Positions 8,547 to 16,633 of a DNA stretch of 64,000 bases are shown here, one piece after another. Source of the stretch: Erythrobacter sp. 3-20A1M (GTDB lineage: Bacteria > Pseudomonadota > Alphaproteobacteria > Sphingomonadales > Sphingomonadaceae); NCBI RefSeq assembly GCF_018636735.1, contig NZ_CP045200.1:62001-126000 (forward strand). Direction: 5' to 3'. The notes beneath the pieces are model-generated. The model was not told the DNA's origin. It did not search any database and was given only the letters and a program-made list of their open reading frames with translations. A program made the position numbers and the translations under genes. The stretch's first letter is position 1, and each line of letters starts with the position of its first letter.

Positions 8547-11351
8547 ATGGCAACGCGCATGCTTATCGATGCGCGCCACCAGGAAGAAACCCGGGTGGCG
8601 GTCCTCAAAGGCAACCGGATTGAGGAATTCGATTTCGAATCTGCCGAACACAAGCAGATCAAAGGCAATATCTATCTCGCGAAAGTAACCAGGGTCGAAC
8701 CGTCGCTGCAGGCGGCCTTCGTCGATTTCGGCGGTAACCGGCACGGTTTCCTCGCCTTCGGTGAAATCCACCCCGACTATTATCAGATCCCCAAGGAGGA
8801 CCGCGAGGCGCTCCTGGCCGAGGAAGCGGAAGCGGCCGAGGAAGAGGCGCGCTTGCGCGCCGAGGACGAAGAGCACGGCAACCTGCCCGGCGACGAATAC
8901 GACGCCGAGGACGAGGAAAGCGCCGAAGCACTGGCCGAAGACCTGGCCGAGGACGGCGTCGAGGAAATCGACACCTCCGAGAAGGACCGGGTCTCTACCA
9001 TCGAGGAAGGCCGCGTCGACAACGGCGACGATGACGACGACAGCGACGACGATAACGACGACGGCGAAAGCTCGAACCGCCGCGGCCGTCGTGGTCGCGG
9101 TCGCCGCCAGGGCAAGGGCGGCAACCAGCGCGGCCGGGCCAAGCAGGTCGACGAAGTACGCGCGCGCCGCCAGGCGCTGCGCCGCCGCTACAAGATCCAG
9201 GACGTCATCCACCGCCGCCAGGTGCTGCTGGTACAGGTCGTCAAGGAAGAGCGCGGCAACAAGGGCGCGGCTCTGACCACCTATCTCAGCCTCGCGGGCC
9301 GCTACACCGTGCTGATGCCCAACAGCAGCCACGGCGGCGGCATCAGCCGCAAGATCAGCTCCGCCAGCGACCGCAAGCGGTTGAAGCAGGTGATGAACGA
9401 TCTCAGCCTGCCGAAATCGATGGGCCTTATCGTGCGCACCGCCGGGCTCCAGCGGACCAAGACCGAGATCAAGCGCGATTTCGACTATCTCGCCCGGTTG
9501 TGGGACGAAATTCGCGAGAAGACGCTCTCTTCCAGCGCGCCGAGCCTGATCCATTCGGACAGCGACCTGATCAAGCGTGCGATCCGCGACATCTACAATC
9601 GCGAGATCGAGGAAGTCGTGGTCGAGGGCGAGGACGGCTACAAGCTGGCCAAGCAGTTCATGAAACTGCTGATGCCCAGCCACGCGCGCCGGGTGAAGGC
9701 CTATTCCGATCCCGTCCCGCTGTTCCAGCGCTATGGCGCGGAGGACCAGCTGCGGGCGATGTACGATCCGGTCGTGCAGCTCAAATCGGGCGGCTATCTG
9801 GTCATCAATCCGACCGAGGCGCTGGTCTCGATCGACATCAACTCGGGCCGCTCGACCAAGGAACACGGGATCGAGCAGACCGCGGTCGCGACCAACCTGG
9901 AAGCGGCGAAGGAAATCGCCCGCCAGCTGCGCCTGCGCGACATGGCCGGTCTCGTCGTGATCGACTTCATCGACATGGAATCGAACGGCAATGTCCGGAA
10001 GGTGGAGCGCGCGATGAAGGACGCGCTCAAGAACGACCGGGCCCGTATCCAGGTCGGCCGCATCTCCGGCTTCGGCCTGATGGAAATGAGCCGCCAGCGC
10101 CTGCGCACCGGCGTGCTGGAAGCGACCACGCGCGCCTGCCCGCATTGCGACGGCACCGGGCTGGTCCGCACCGCGTCCAGCGCGGGCCTTTCCGCGCTGC
10201 GCCTGATCGAGGACGAGGCGGCCAAGGGCAAGGGCACGGTCATCACCCTGTCGGCCAGCACCGAGGCGGCGGTCTATCTCCTCAATTCCAAGCGCGCCGA
10301 CCTGCAGGAAATCGAGCAGCGCTATGGCGTCAGTGTCGAGGTGGTGCCCGAAGGCGAGGACGAAGGTGCCAAGATGACGGTGGGCAGCTCCGGCCCCCGC
10401 CCGACCGAGGCACCGAAATTCGACCCCATCGTCGATGACGAGGAGCCGGAGGAAGACGATACCGGCGACACCGACGAGCGCGACGAAGAGGACGACCGCG
10501 ACGATCGCGACGATCGGGGCGATCGCTCGAACAAGAAGCGTCGCCGTCGCCGGGGTGGCCGCGGCCGCAACAAGAACTCCGGCAACGACGAGCATTCCGG
10601 CTCCGACGACGATAGCGAGGACGAGGACGACAACACTTCGCGGTCGAACGGCGATGATGGCTCGGACGAAGGCGAAGGGAGGCCCAAGAAGCGGCGTCGC
10701 CGTGGCGGTCGCCGCCGGGGCGGGCGCGGTTCGCGCGGCGGCCAGGACGGCTCGCATGACGAGAGCACCGACGAGGCCAACGAGAAAGCGGCGGAAAAGG
10801 TCGCCGAACAGGTGCAGGACGACATGGCGGTGGTTGCCGGTCCCGACGGGGCCGAGGAAACCGCGGAAGCCATGGCGGACCACGCGGCGGAGAAGGAAGC
10901 GGCCAAGCCCAAGCGGCGCACCCGCGCCAAGAAGGCGGACGCCGCTCCCGATACGAGCGACGCCACACCGGCAACCGACACGCCGGCAACCGAAGAGGCT
11001 GCGGAGGAAAAGCCCAAGCCGAAACGCACCCGCCGCAAGAAGGCCGATGCGCCCGCGGACGGCGATAGCGAAGCCAAGTCCGAAGAGGCCGAAGCGCCGG
11101 CCAAGCCCAAGCGCCGCAGTCGCGCGAAAAAGGCCGACGACAAGCCTGCCGGGGAGCAGCCTGCGGACGATACCTCGCTGGTGGAACAGGCTGCGGGAGA
11201 CGTCGCGAAAACCGCGAAGAAGTCGACCCGCAAGGCTGCCAAGCCGAGCGAACCGACGGAGCCGACCGAGCAGCCGGAAGGCAGCGCGGGTACGGTCGAG
11301 ACTGCCAAGCCCGCCCGCAAGGGTTGGTGGCAGCGCACCTTCGGCGAATGA
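8547..11351 (+). CDS. rne: Ribonuclease E (Rne/Rng family)
   Basis: A 934-residue endoribonuclease that processes rRNA and tRNA and starts mRNA decay, normally at the membrane as the degradosome scaffold. The S1 domain starts near residue 38 (IKGNIYLAKVTRVEPSLQAAF). It is interrupted from about 85 to 200 by a strongly acidic stretch (D/E-rich, with runs of aspartate), then an R/G-rich patch, and resumes at VLLVQVVKEERG. The catalytic region carries SIDINSG near 428 and VIDFIDM near 471. The zinc-link C-P-H-C lies near 530. From about 630 on the chain is low-complexity: acidic blocks alternate with arginine-rich ones and three KPKR...KKAD repeats. It ends KGWWQRTFGE. ATG 8547 is chosen because family proteins start M-x-x-R-M-L-I-D-A and GGAG precedes it. 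Confidence 0.96.
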   Translation: MATRMLIDARHQEETRVAVLKGNRIEEFDFESAEHKQIKGNIYLAKVTRVEPSLQAAFVDFGGNRHGFLAFGEIHPDYYQIPKEDREALLAEEAEAAEEEARLRAEDEEHGNLPGDEYDAEDEESAEALAEDLAEDGVEEIDTSEKDRVSTIEEGRVDNGDDDDDSDDDNDDGESSNRRGRRGRGRRQGKGGNQRGRAKQVDEVRARRQALRRRYKIQDVIHRRQVLLVQVVKEERGNKGAALTTYLSLAGRYTVLMPNSSHGGGISRKISSASDRKRLKQVMNDLSLPKSMGLIVRTAGLQRTKTEIKRDFDYLARLWDEIREKTLSSSAPSLIHSDSDLIKRAIRDIYNREIEEVVVEGEDGYKLAKQFMKLLMPSHARRVKAYSDPVPLFQRYGAEDQLRAMYDPVVQLKSGGYLVINPTEALVSIDINSGRSTKEHGIEQTAVATNLEAAKEIARQLRLRDMAGLVVIDFIDMESNGNVRKVERAMKDALKNDRARIQVGRISGFGLMEMSRQRLRTGVLEATTRACPHCDGTGLVRTASSAGLSALRLIEDEAAKGKGTVITLSASTEAAVYLLNSKRADLQEIEQRYGVSVEVVPEGEDEGAKMTVGSSGPRPTEAPKFDPIVDDEEPEEDDTGDTDERDEEDDRDDRDDRGDRSNKKRRRRRGGRGRNKNSGNDEHSGSDDDSEDEDDNTSRSNGDDGSDEGEGRPKKRRRRGGRRRGGRGSRGGQDGSHDESTDEANEKAAEKVAEQVQDDMAVVAGPDGAEETAEAMADHAAEKEAAKPKRRTRAKKADAAPDTSDATPATDTPATEEAAEEKPKPKRTRRKKADAPADGDSEAKSEEAEAPAKPKRRSRAKKADDKPAGEQPADDTSLVEQAAGDVAKTAKKSTRKAAKPSEPTEPTEQPEGSAGTVETAKPARKGWWQRTFGE

Positions 11352-11358
11352 CGGGTCC

Positions 11359-11386
11359 GGGGCGCGGGAGTTTTCTTCCGCGCCCC
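11359..11386 (+). terminator. Rho-independent-like terminator after rne
   Basis: Arms GGGGCGCGG (11359-11367) and CCGCGCCCC (11378-11386) form a perfect nine-pair stem around a T-rich loop, eight bases after the rne stop. A pyrimidine-rich tail (CCCCCTTCTCATCTCTC) follows rather than a pure T run. It also separates rne from the convergent SDR gene. Confidence 0.7.
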
Positions 11387-11409
11387 GCCCCCTTCTCATC
11401 TCTCAGGTC

Positions 11410-12144
11410 TCAGGCTGGAACCTGCTCGCCCTTCCAGTCGAAATGCCCACCGCTGTCCGACGGCGTCAGACCGTCGATCACGCCTAGCAAATTCTCCGCC
11501 GCCCGGCCCGCGTCGGTCAGCTGACCGTCTCGCAGGTTGGACTGGAACGGCTCCGACAGCGCGGTATCGACCGTTCCGGGATGCAGCGCGGCGACCACCG
11601 CCTGGCTGTGCGTCCGGCCCAGTTCGATGCCGAAGTTGCGGATCATCATGTTGAGCGCCGCCTTGCTCGCGCGGTAGCTGTGCCAACCCCCGATCCGGTT
11701 GTCCCCGATCGAACCCACGCGCGCGGACAGCGCGGCAAACACGCTACGCCCCTCGCGCGGGAAAAGCGGCAGCACATGCTTCGCGATGAGCCCGGGGCCG
11801 ATGGTATTGATGCGGAACACTCGCTCCATCGCGTCCGCGTCGAGCTGGCGAAAACTGCGTTCCGGCCCCCGCCCTTCCGGCAGGGTGAGTACGCCACTGG
11901 CAACGATCACGAGGCGCGGCGGATCGTCGGCCATCGTGCGCGCCGCCGCAGCGATGCTGTCCTCGTTCTCCAGATCGAAGCGAAAGGGCGCGACGCTGGG
12001 GAGGCCCGGTCCCTCGCCGCTGCGCGATCCGGCATGAATACGCTGAACCCCGCGTTCGGCCAGCGCTGCGACCAACGCGCGCCCGATCCCGCCGCTTGCC
12101 CCGAACACTGCCGCGCTTTCCAAATCATGTTTCGCCGCCGCCAT
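11410..12144 (-). CDS. SDR family oxidoreductase
   Basis: A 244-residue short-chain dehydrogenase. The cofactor motif is G-A-S-G-G-I-G near residue 15 and the catalytic tyrosine/lysine pair is in YRASKAA, with the active-site serine in AALSARVGS and the N-T-I-G motif in between. The end (SGGHFDWKGEQVPA) resembles the CsgA/YqjQ-like group seen in marine alphaproteobacteria. ATG 12144 (MAAAKHDLE) is chosen because it leaves the usual short lead before the Rossmann motif; an upstream ATG at 12192 would add 16 unlikely residues. It is divergent from sdhB and convergent with rne. Substrate is unknown. Confidence 0.8.
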   Translation of the reverse strand: MAAAKHDLESAAVFGASGGIGRALVAALAERGVQRIHAGSRSGEGPGLPSVAPFRFDLENEDSIAAAARTMADDPPRLVIVASGVLTLPEGRGPERSFRQLDADAMERVFRINTIGPGLIAKHVLPLFPREGRSVFAALSARVGSIGDNRIGGWHSYRASKAALNMMIRNFGIELGRTHSQAVVAALHPGTVDTALSEPFQSNLRDGQLTDAGRAAENLLGVIDGLTPSDSGGHFDWKGEQVPA

Positions 12145-12257
12145 ACGGGAATAGACGGGGAAACACGCGCGACAGTTCCCTCGCGCACGCACCCCGAACG
12201 CCTTGTGCAGCGCGGCACAATCGTTAGATAGGCACCGAAGCGAAAACAGGATTGTTC

Positions 12258-13040
12258 ATGGCGCAGCTTACTCTTCCGAAAAATTCCAAGGTCAACGGCA
12301 AGGGGCAGGTCCACAAGGCCGAGGGCGGCGGCCGGATCAAGACTTTCAAGATCTATCGCTACGATCCGGAAAGCGGCGAAAATCCCCGGTACGACACGTT
12401 CGAGCTCGATCTCGACAATTGCGGCCCGATGGTTCTCGACGCGCTGTTCAAGATCAAGAACGAGGTCGATCCGACGCTGACCTTCCGCCGCTCCTGCCGC
12501 GAGGGCATCTGCGGCTCGTGCTCGATGAATCTAAATGGCAAGAACGGGCTCGCCTGCACCACCGCGATCGAGGATCTGAAGGGCGACATCCGCATCACCC
12601 CCCTTCCCCACATGGAAGTGGTCAAGGATCTGGTCCCCGACTTCACCCATTTCTACGCGCAATACGCCTCGATCCGCCCTTGGCTGCAAACTGTCAGCCC
12701 GACGCCCAGCGGCAAGGAACGGCTCCAGAGCCCCGAACAGCGCGAGCAGCTCGACGGCCTCTACGAATGCATCCTGTGCGCCTGCTGCTCGTCCAGCTGC
12801 CCGAGCTATTGGTGGAATTCCGACAAGTTCCTCGGCCCCGCGATCCTGCTCCAGGCCTATCGCTGGCTCGCAGACAGCCGCGACGAGATGACCGGCGAGC
12901 GGCTCGACGATCTGGAGGATCCGTTCCGACTCTATCGCTGCCACACCATCATGAATTGCGCGAACGCCTGCCCCAAGGGCCTGAGCCCGGCGAAGGCGAT
13001 CGCCGAGACCAAGAAGATGATGGTCGAACGGCAGATGTAA
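12258..13040 (+). CDS. sdhB: Succinate dehydrogenase iron-sulfur subunit
   Basis: A 260-residue electron-transfer subunit of respiratory complex II, on the cytoplasmic face of the inner membrane. The ligand sets of all three clusters are seen. The [2Fe-2S] site is CREGICGSC with a later C in GLACTT, the [4Fe-4S] site is [11 protein letters not shown], and the [3Fe-4S] site is [17 protein letters not shown] 12258 gives the family-typical start [10 protein letters not shown]; an in-frame TTG six bases earlier is ignored. The other subunits (sdhC, sdhD, sdhA) are not next to it: the upstream neighbour is a divergent SDR gene and the next genes are a thioesterase and zapE. The complex must therefore be encoded at more than one locus or sdhB lies at a break. 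Confidence 0.96.
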   Translation: MAQLTLPKNSKVNGKGQVHKAEGGGRIKTFKIYRYDPESGENPRYDTFELDLDNCGPMVLDALFKIKNEVDPTLTFRRSCREGICGSCSMNLNGKNGLACTTAIEDLKGDIRITPLPHMEVVKDLVPDFTHFYAQYASIRPWLQTVSPTPSGKERLQSPEQREQLDGLYECILCACCSSSCPSYWWNSDKFLGPAILLQAYRWLADSRDEMTGERLDDLEDPFRLYRCHTIMNCANACPKGLSPAKAIAETKKMMVERQM

Positions 13041-13041
13041 C

Positions 13042-13497
13042 TTGGCGATTGCCGATGACGCGTTCGAAACCGGTCCCGATCCGGACCATCCGGGCTGGAA
13101 CCAGTGGAATTTACGGGACGAGACGCTGTTCAATACGGCGGTGCTCGGCCGGTTGATCGTGCGGCGCGAGGACGAACGATGCCGCCTGCGCATGTTCCCC
13201 CAGCGCCGCCACGAGAACCTGCAAGGGATGGTTCACGGCGCGGCGACGCAGGGCCTGATCGACATCGCCCTATTCGCGACGCTCCACACGCTGGGGCGCA
13301 GTGACGCAGGTCCGTCGGTCACCCTCGAAATCTCCACCCAGTTCATCGGCGGGGGCGATCCCAATCGCCCGCTGGATGCGGTCAGCGAAGTGATGCGCGA
13401 GACCGGCCGGCTGCTGTTCGTTCGCGGCACGGTCGAACAGGACGACGATATCGTCGCCGCCTATTCCGGTATCGTGAGGAAACTGCCGCCAAGATGA
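13042..13497 (+). CDS. PaaI-type hotdog-fold thioesterase
   Basis: A 151-residue hotdog protein. The segment HENLQGMVHGAATQGLID matches the helix and active-site turn of PaaI/YbgC-like acyl-CoA thioesterases (H-x-N-x-x-G-x-x-H-G), followed by a T-L-E-I-S-T-Q-F strand. It would hydrolyse acyl- or aryl-CoA thioesters. The only sensible start is TTG at 13042, one base after the sdhB stop. The downstream zapE start overlaps its stop by 4 bp (ATGA), so sdhB, this gene and zapE look like one operon. The natural substrate is not evident. Confidence 0.8.
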   Translation: MAIADDAFETGPDPDHPGWNQWNLRDETLFNTAVLGRLIVRREDERCRLRMFPQRRHENLQGMVHGAATQGLIDIALFATLHTLGRSDAGPSVTLEISTQFIGGGDPNRPLDAVSEVMRETGRLLFVRGTVEQDDDIVAAYSGIVRKLPPR

Positions 13498-14609
13498 GCG
13501 GCATGCTGAGCCGATACGAGGCGCTGATCGCCGCGGACGAACTGCGCGCCGATGCGGGTCAGCGAGCGGTGGCGGAGCGTCTGGAGGCGCTTCAGAGCGA
13601 ACTCGAGAGCAGCCGCGTGAAGCGATCCGCGCTCGGGCGGTTACTGCATCGCCCGGAACAGCCGCCGCGCGGGCTCTATATCTGGGGCGGCGTCGGGCGC
13701 GGTAAGTCGATGCTGATGGACCTGTTCTTCGAAACGCTCGACATGCGGGCCAAGCGCCGGGTCCACTTCCACGCCTTTATGCTCGAAGTCGACGCGATGA
13801 TCCGCGAGGAGCGCGAGGGGCAACGCGGCGACCCCATCGCCCCGGTGGCGAAGCGGATCGCGGAAGACGTGCGGTTGCTCGCCTTCGATGAGATGGTCGT
13901 CAACAACACCGCCGACGCAGCGATCATGAGCCGGCTGTTCACCGCTCTGATCCGCGACGAACGCGTGACGGTCGTCACCACCAGCAACCGGCCGCCGTCC
14001 GATCTCTACAAGGACGGGCTCAATCGCTCGCTATTCCTGCCGTTCATCGATCTGATCGAGGCGGAGCTGGACGTGGTCGCGCTCGACGGGCCGACCGATT
14101 ACCGGCTGGACCGGCTGGGCGAACTCGACACCTGGCACACGCCGCTGGGTGAAGCATCGACCGAGCAGGTGCGCGAGGCGTTCTTCCGCCTGACCGATTA
14201 CAAGCCGGAAGACGCGGCGCATGTCCCCTCCGCCGATCTCGACCTCGGGGGCGGTCGCAGCCTACACGTGCCCAAGAGTCTGAAGGGCGTGGCGGTCTTC
14301 AGCTTCAAGCGGCTATGCGGTGAAAACCGCGGCGCGGCGGACTATCTCGCCATCGCGCGTGCTTATCATACCGTGATCGTCGTCGGCATTCCGCAGATGG
14401 ACGCGGACCGGCGCAACGAGGCGATCCGGTTTACCAAGCTGGTCGACGCGCTGTACGAGCTGAAGGTGAAGTTCTTCGCCACTGCCGCGGTCGAGCCGGA
14501 GAACCTCTACCCGGATGGCGACGGCAGTTTCGAATTCGCACGCACGGTCAGCCGGCTGGAAGAAATGCAGAGCCCGCAATACATGGCACTTGGCCACGGC
14601 AGCGATTGA
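13494..14609 (+). CDS. zapE: Cell division protein ZapE (AFG1-like ATPase)
   Basis: A 371-residue P-loop ATPase with Walker A G-G-V-G-R-G-K-S near residue 65, HFHAFMLEV after it (the H-F-H-x-F motif typical of AFG1/ZapE), Walker B LLAFDEMVV and the sensor TTSNRPP. In E. coli ZapE binds FtsZ and is needed for division under low oxygen or heat; mitochondrial AFG1 homologs handle respiratory-chain subunits. Coupling to sdhB through the upstream thioesterase gene fits an old link to respiratory complexes. Its start overlaps the thioesterase stop. Length is normal. Confidence 0.92.
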   Translation: MSGMLSRYEALIAADELRADAGQRAVAERLEALQSELESSRVKRSALGRLLHRPEQPPRGLYIWGGVGRGKSMLMDLFFETLDMRAKRRVHFHAFMLEVDAMIREEREGQRGDPIAPVAKRIAEDVRLLAFDEMVVNNTADAAIMSRLFTALIRDERVTVVTTSNRPPSDLYKDGLNRSLFLPFIDLIEAELDVVALDGPTDYRLDRLGELDTWHTPLGEASTEQVREAFFRLTDYKPEDAAHVPSADLDLGGGRSLHVPKSLKGVAVFSFKRLCGENRGAADYLAIARAYHTVIVVGIPQMDADRRNEAIRFTKLVDALYELKVKFFATAAVEPENLYPDGDGSFEFARTVSRLEEMQSPQYMALGHGSD

Positions 14610-14682
14610 CGGGGGCCGCGCCGCTTCCCATCTCCCACCCGTTCCGGCGGACAGGCAACCCCGCCGATGTGGGACTACCGAC

Positions 14683-15381
14683 ATGATCGAAATACGACCG
14701 TTCGACAGCCTCGGCGCGGCCAATCACGGCTGGCTCGACGCGCATCACCATTTCAGCTTCGCCGGTTACTACGACCCCGCCCGCATGGGCTGGGGCGCGA
14801 TCCGGGTGTGGAACGACGACACGATCGCGGCCAAGAGCGGCTTTCCGCCGCATCCGCACGACAACATGGAAATCGTCACCTACGTCCGGACCGGCGCGAT
14901 CACGCACGAGGATTCGCTGGGCAATCGCGGGCGAACGGGAGCGGGCGACGTGCAGGTGATGAGCGCGGGTACCGGCATCCGCCATGCCGAATTCAATCTG
15001 GAAGACGAGGCCACCACGCTGTTCCAGATCTGGATCGAAGCCGACCGGCGCGGCGAGAAGCCGGGCTGGAGCCAGCGCGAATTCCCCTCCTCGACGCGCG
15101 AGGGCGGATTCGAGGTTCTCGCGGCCAAAGCCGGTAGCGGTGACGAAACGCTGCCGATCAACGCCGATGCGCGCGTCGCGGCAACCACGCTGCGCGCAGG
15201 GCAGAGCGCCGAATGGACCACCGTCGGCGACCGGCACGTCTATCTCGTCGCTGCCAGGGGCAGGATCGCCGTCAACGGCCAGCAGGCCAGTGCGCGCGAC
15301 GGCATTGCCGTGACCGGTGAGGAAAAGCTGACCGTCGAGGCGCTCGACGATGCCGAGGTGATTCTGGTCGACGCCCGCTAG
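14683..15381 (+). CDS. Pirin family protein
   Basis: A 232-residue bicupin. The metal-binding residues of the N-terminal cupin are seen in F-P-P-H-P-H-D-N-M-E and G-T-G-I-R-H-A-E-F, the two pirin signature motifs. Bacterial pirins of this length (YhhW-like) can act as quercetin dioxygenases or as regulators of metabolic enzymes; which applies is unknown. ATG 14683 gives MIEIRPFDSLG, the usual start. It follows zapE by 73 bp. Its stop codon lies in a CTAG shared with the stop of the convergent RpfF-like gene. Confidence 0.88.
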   Translation: MIEIRPFDSLGAANHGWLDAHHHFSFAGYYDPARMGWGAIRVWNDDTIAAKSGFPPHPHDNMEIVTYVRTGAITHEDSLGNRGRTGAGDVQVMSAGTGIRHAEFNLEDEATTLFQIWIEADRRGEKPGWSQREFPSSTREGGFEVLAAKAGSGDETLPINADARVAATTLRAGQSAEWTTVGDRHVYLVAARGRIAVNGQQASARDGIAVTGEEKLTVEALDDAEVILVDAR

Positions 15382-16319
15382 GCGATCTTGCGCCGTTCCT
15401 GCGCTGCGGCGAGCCGGGCCATCAGCCGAAGGTCCTGCTCGCCCAGCTGCAGGGCGGCATCCGCCCACAGCTCCGTAATCCGGCACAGCTCGGCAAGTTC
15501 GAGGTGCCAGGTCATCTTCATCGCACGTCGCCCGGCCACCAGCCCCGCATGGCGCCGATCCGACTTCTTGACGAAGGCGCGGGTCGCTTCCACCCCCTCG
15601 CCATCCTCCGCGATGTGGTGCACGAGGCCGAGATCGTACATCTGCTGCGCCGTGAAGGTCTCGTTCGACACGATCAGGCGATCCGCCATCGCGCTGCCGA
15701 TCATCCGGCTGAGCAGCGCGTGCGCGCCCATGCCGGGGAACAGGCCGAACATGATTTCGGGCAGGCCGAAGGTCGCGCTGCGTTCGGCGATGATATAGTC
15801 GAACGACAGCAGCGCTTCGAACCCACCGCCTAGCGCTGCGCCCTGCACCAGCCCCACGGTCAGCATCGGGATGCCGAGCGTGTGGATATTACGGTGGAGG
15901 ATCTCGCAGCAGCGATGACCATAGCGGACCAGCCCGGCCCGATCGCCTTCGAGGATCAGTTTCCGGAACAGTGTGAGATCGCCGCCATAGCAGAACACGC
16001 CGGGCGCGCGGCTGCCCAGGATCAGGAAGCGCAAGGGAACCTTGCCCGGTCCGAACCCTTCGCCGATCAGGCGCTGCCACCGTTCGAAATCGTGCAGCAT
16101 CGTAGGCGTGAAACTCGCCCGTCCGTCCGGCCGCATGAAAGTCCACAGGCTCTGGCTCGCCGTTTCGTAGAACACATCCAGTTCGGAAAGTTCGAACAAC
16201 CCTTCCGGAACAGGCTCGCTCCACCCGGCGAAGACCGAGCGTCCGCCCGCTTCTGCAGGATCTTCCTGCTCCGGATCCATGCCGGACCGGCTATCGAACT
16301 CACGTGCTGCTTGATCCAT
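15378..16319 (-). CDS. RpfF-like enoyl-CoA hydratase (DSF synthase family)
   Basis: A 313-residue crotonase-fold protein that resembles RpfF, the synthase of diffusible signal factor (cis-2-unsaturated fatty acids used for cell-cell signalling). RpfF-like landmarks are FCYGGDLTLFRKLI, LEGDRAGLVRYGHRC and LVQGAALGGGFEALLS, holding the first catalytic glutamate. GLPEIMFGLFPGMGA holds the second. The C-terminus (ITELWADAALQLGEQDLR) also matches RpfF rather than ordinary enoyl-CoA hydratases. Both catalytic glutamates are present. ATG 16319 (MDQAAREF, preceded by GGGGG) is chosen; 16382 and 16280 are alternatives. No RpfC/RpfG sensor genes are nearby. It lies downstream of the exosortase-associated ATPase on the same strand. 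Assignment is from recalled sequence features, not a search. Confidence 0.8.
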   Translation of the reverse strand: MDQAAREFDSRSGMDPEQEDPAEAGGRSVFAGWSEPVPEGLFELSELDVFYETASQSLWTFMRPDGRASFTPTMLHDFERWQRLIGEGFGPGKVPLRFLILGSRAPGVFCYGGDLTLFRKLILEGDRAGLVRYGHRCCEILHRNIHTLGIPMLTVGLVQGAALGGGFEALLSFDYIIAERSATFGLPEIMFGLFPGMGAHALLSRMIGSAMADRLIVSNETFTAQQMYDLGLVHHIAEDGEGVEATRAFVKKSDRRHAGLVAGRRAMKMTWHLELAELCRITELWADAALQLGEQDLRLMARLAAAQERRKIA

Positions 16320-16633
16320 CTGCGCCCCCGGTTGGATCACCGCTTCCACGCAATTGTTACCAAACGACGGCCAAGGAGGCAAAAAAATTGTGCGAAATTA
16401 ACCTAAAGTGATTCGTGGCAGGAGGCGTTCGGCTTCTGCAGGCGAGATCGGAGCGGCGCATTGGACAAGTGCGCTGGCAGGAATCGGCTCCCATGAGTGG
16501 AAGCAGAACCCCGCCGGGCGGCGCTCCTCGCGGTTGTTCTGCGCAATAGGCCATTGGCCAAGCGATAGGGCAGCGCGCAGTGGACATTATCGCTCACCCG
16601 CAATGCCATGCCGCCGTCGGCAACCGGGAGAGG
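16320..16633 (-). other. Intergenic region between the XrtA-type ATPase and the RpfF-like gene
   Basis: A 314-bp stretch with no supported gene. The part nearest the RpfF-like gene (16365-16415) is AT-rich with an A-run and likely holds its promoter. The open frames inside do not look like known proteins. In complete XrtA loci the deacetylase, FemAB and exosortase genes usually follow the ATPase; no recognisable fragment of them was seen here. Confidence 0.5.

Noticed and set aside
8343-11399. A 1018-codon open frame on the minus strand opposite rne
   Set aside because: Antisense of the low-complexity acidic and basic tracts of RNase E, which read as V/L/A/R-rich strings; not a real membrane protein.
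16403-16609. Minus-strand frames in the gap downstream of the exosortase-associated ATPase
   Set aside because: No similarity to deacetylase, FemAB or exosortase proteins could be seen and the codon pattern is not gene-like.
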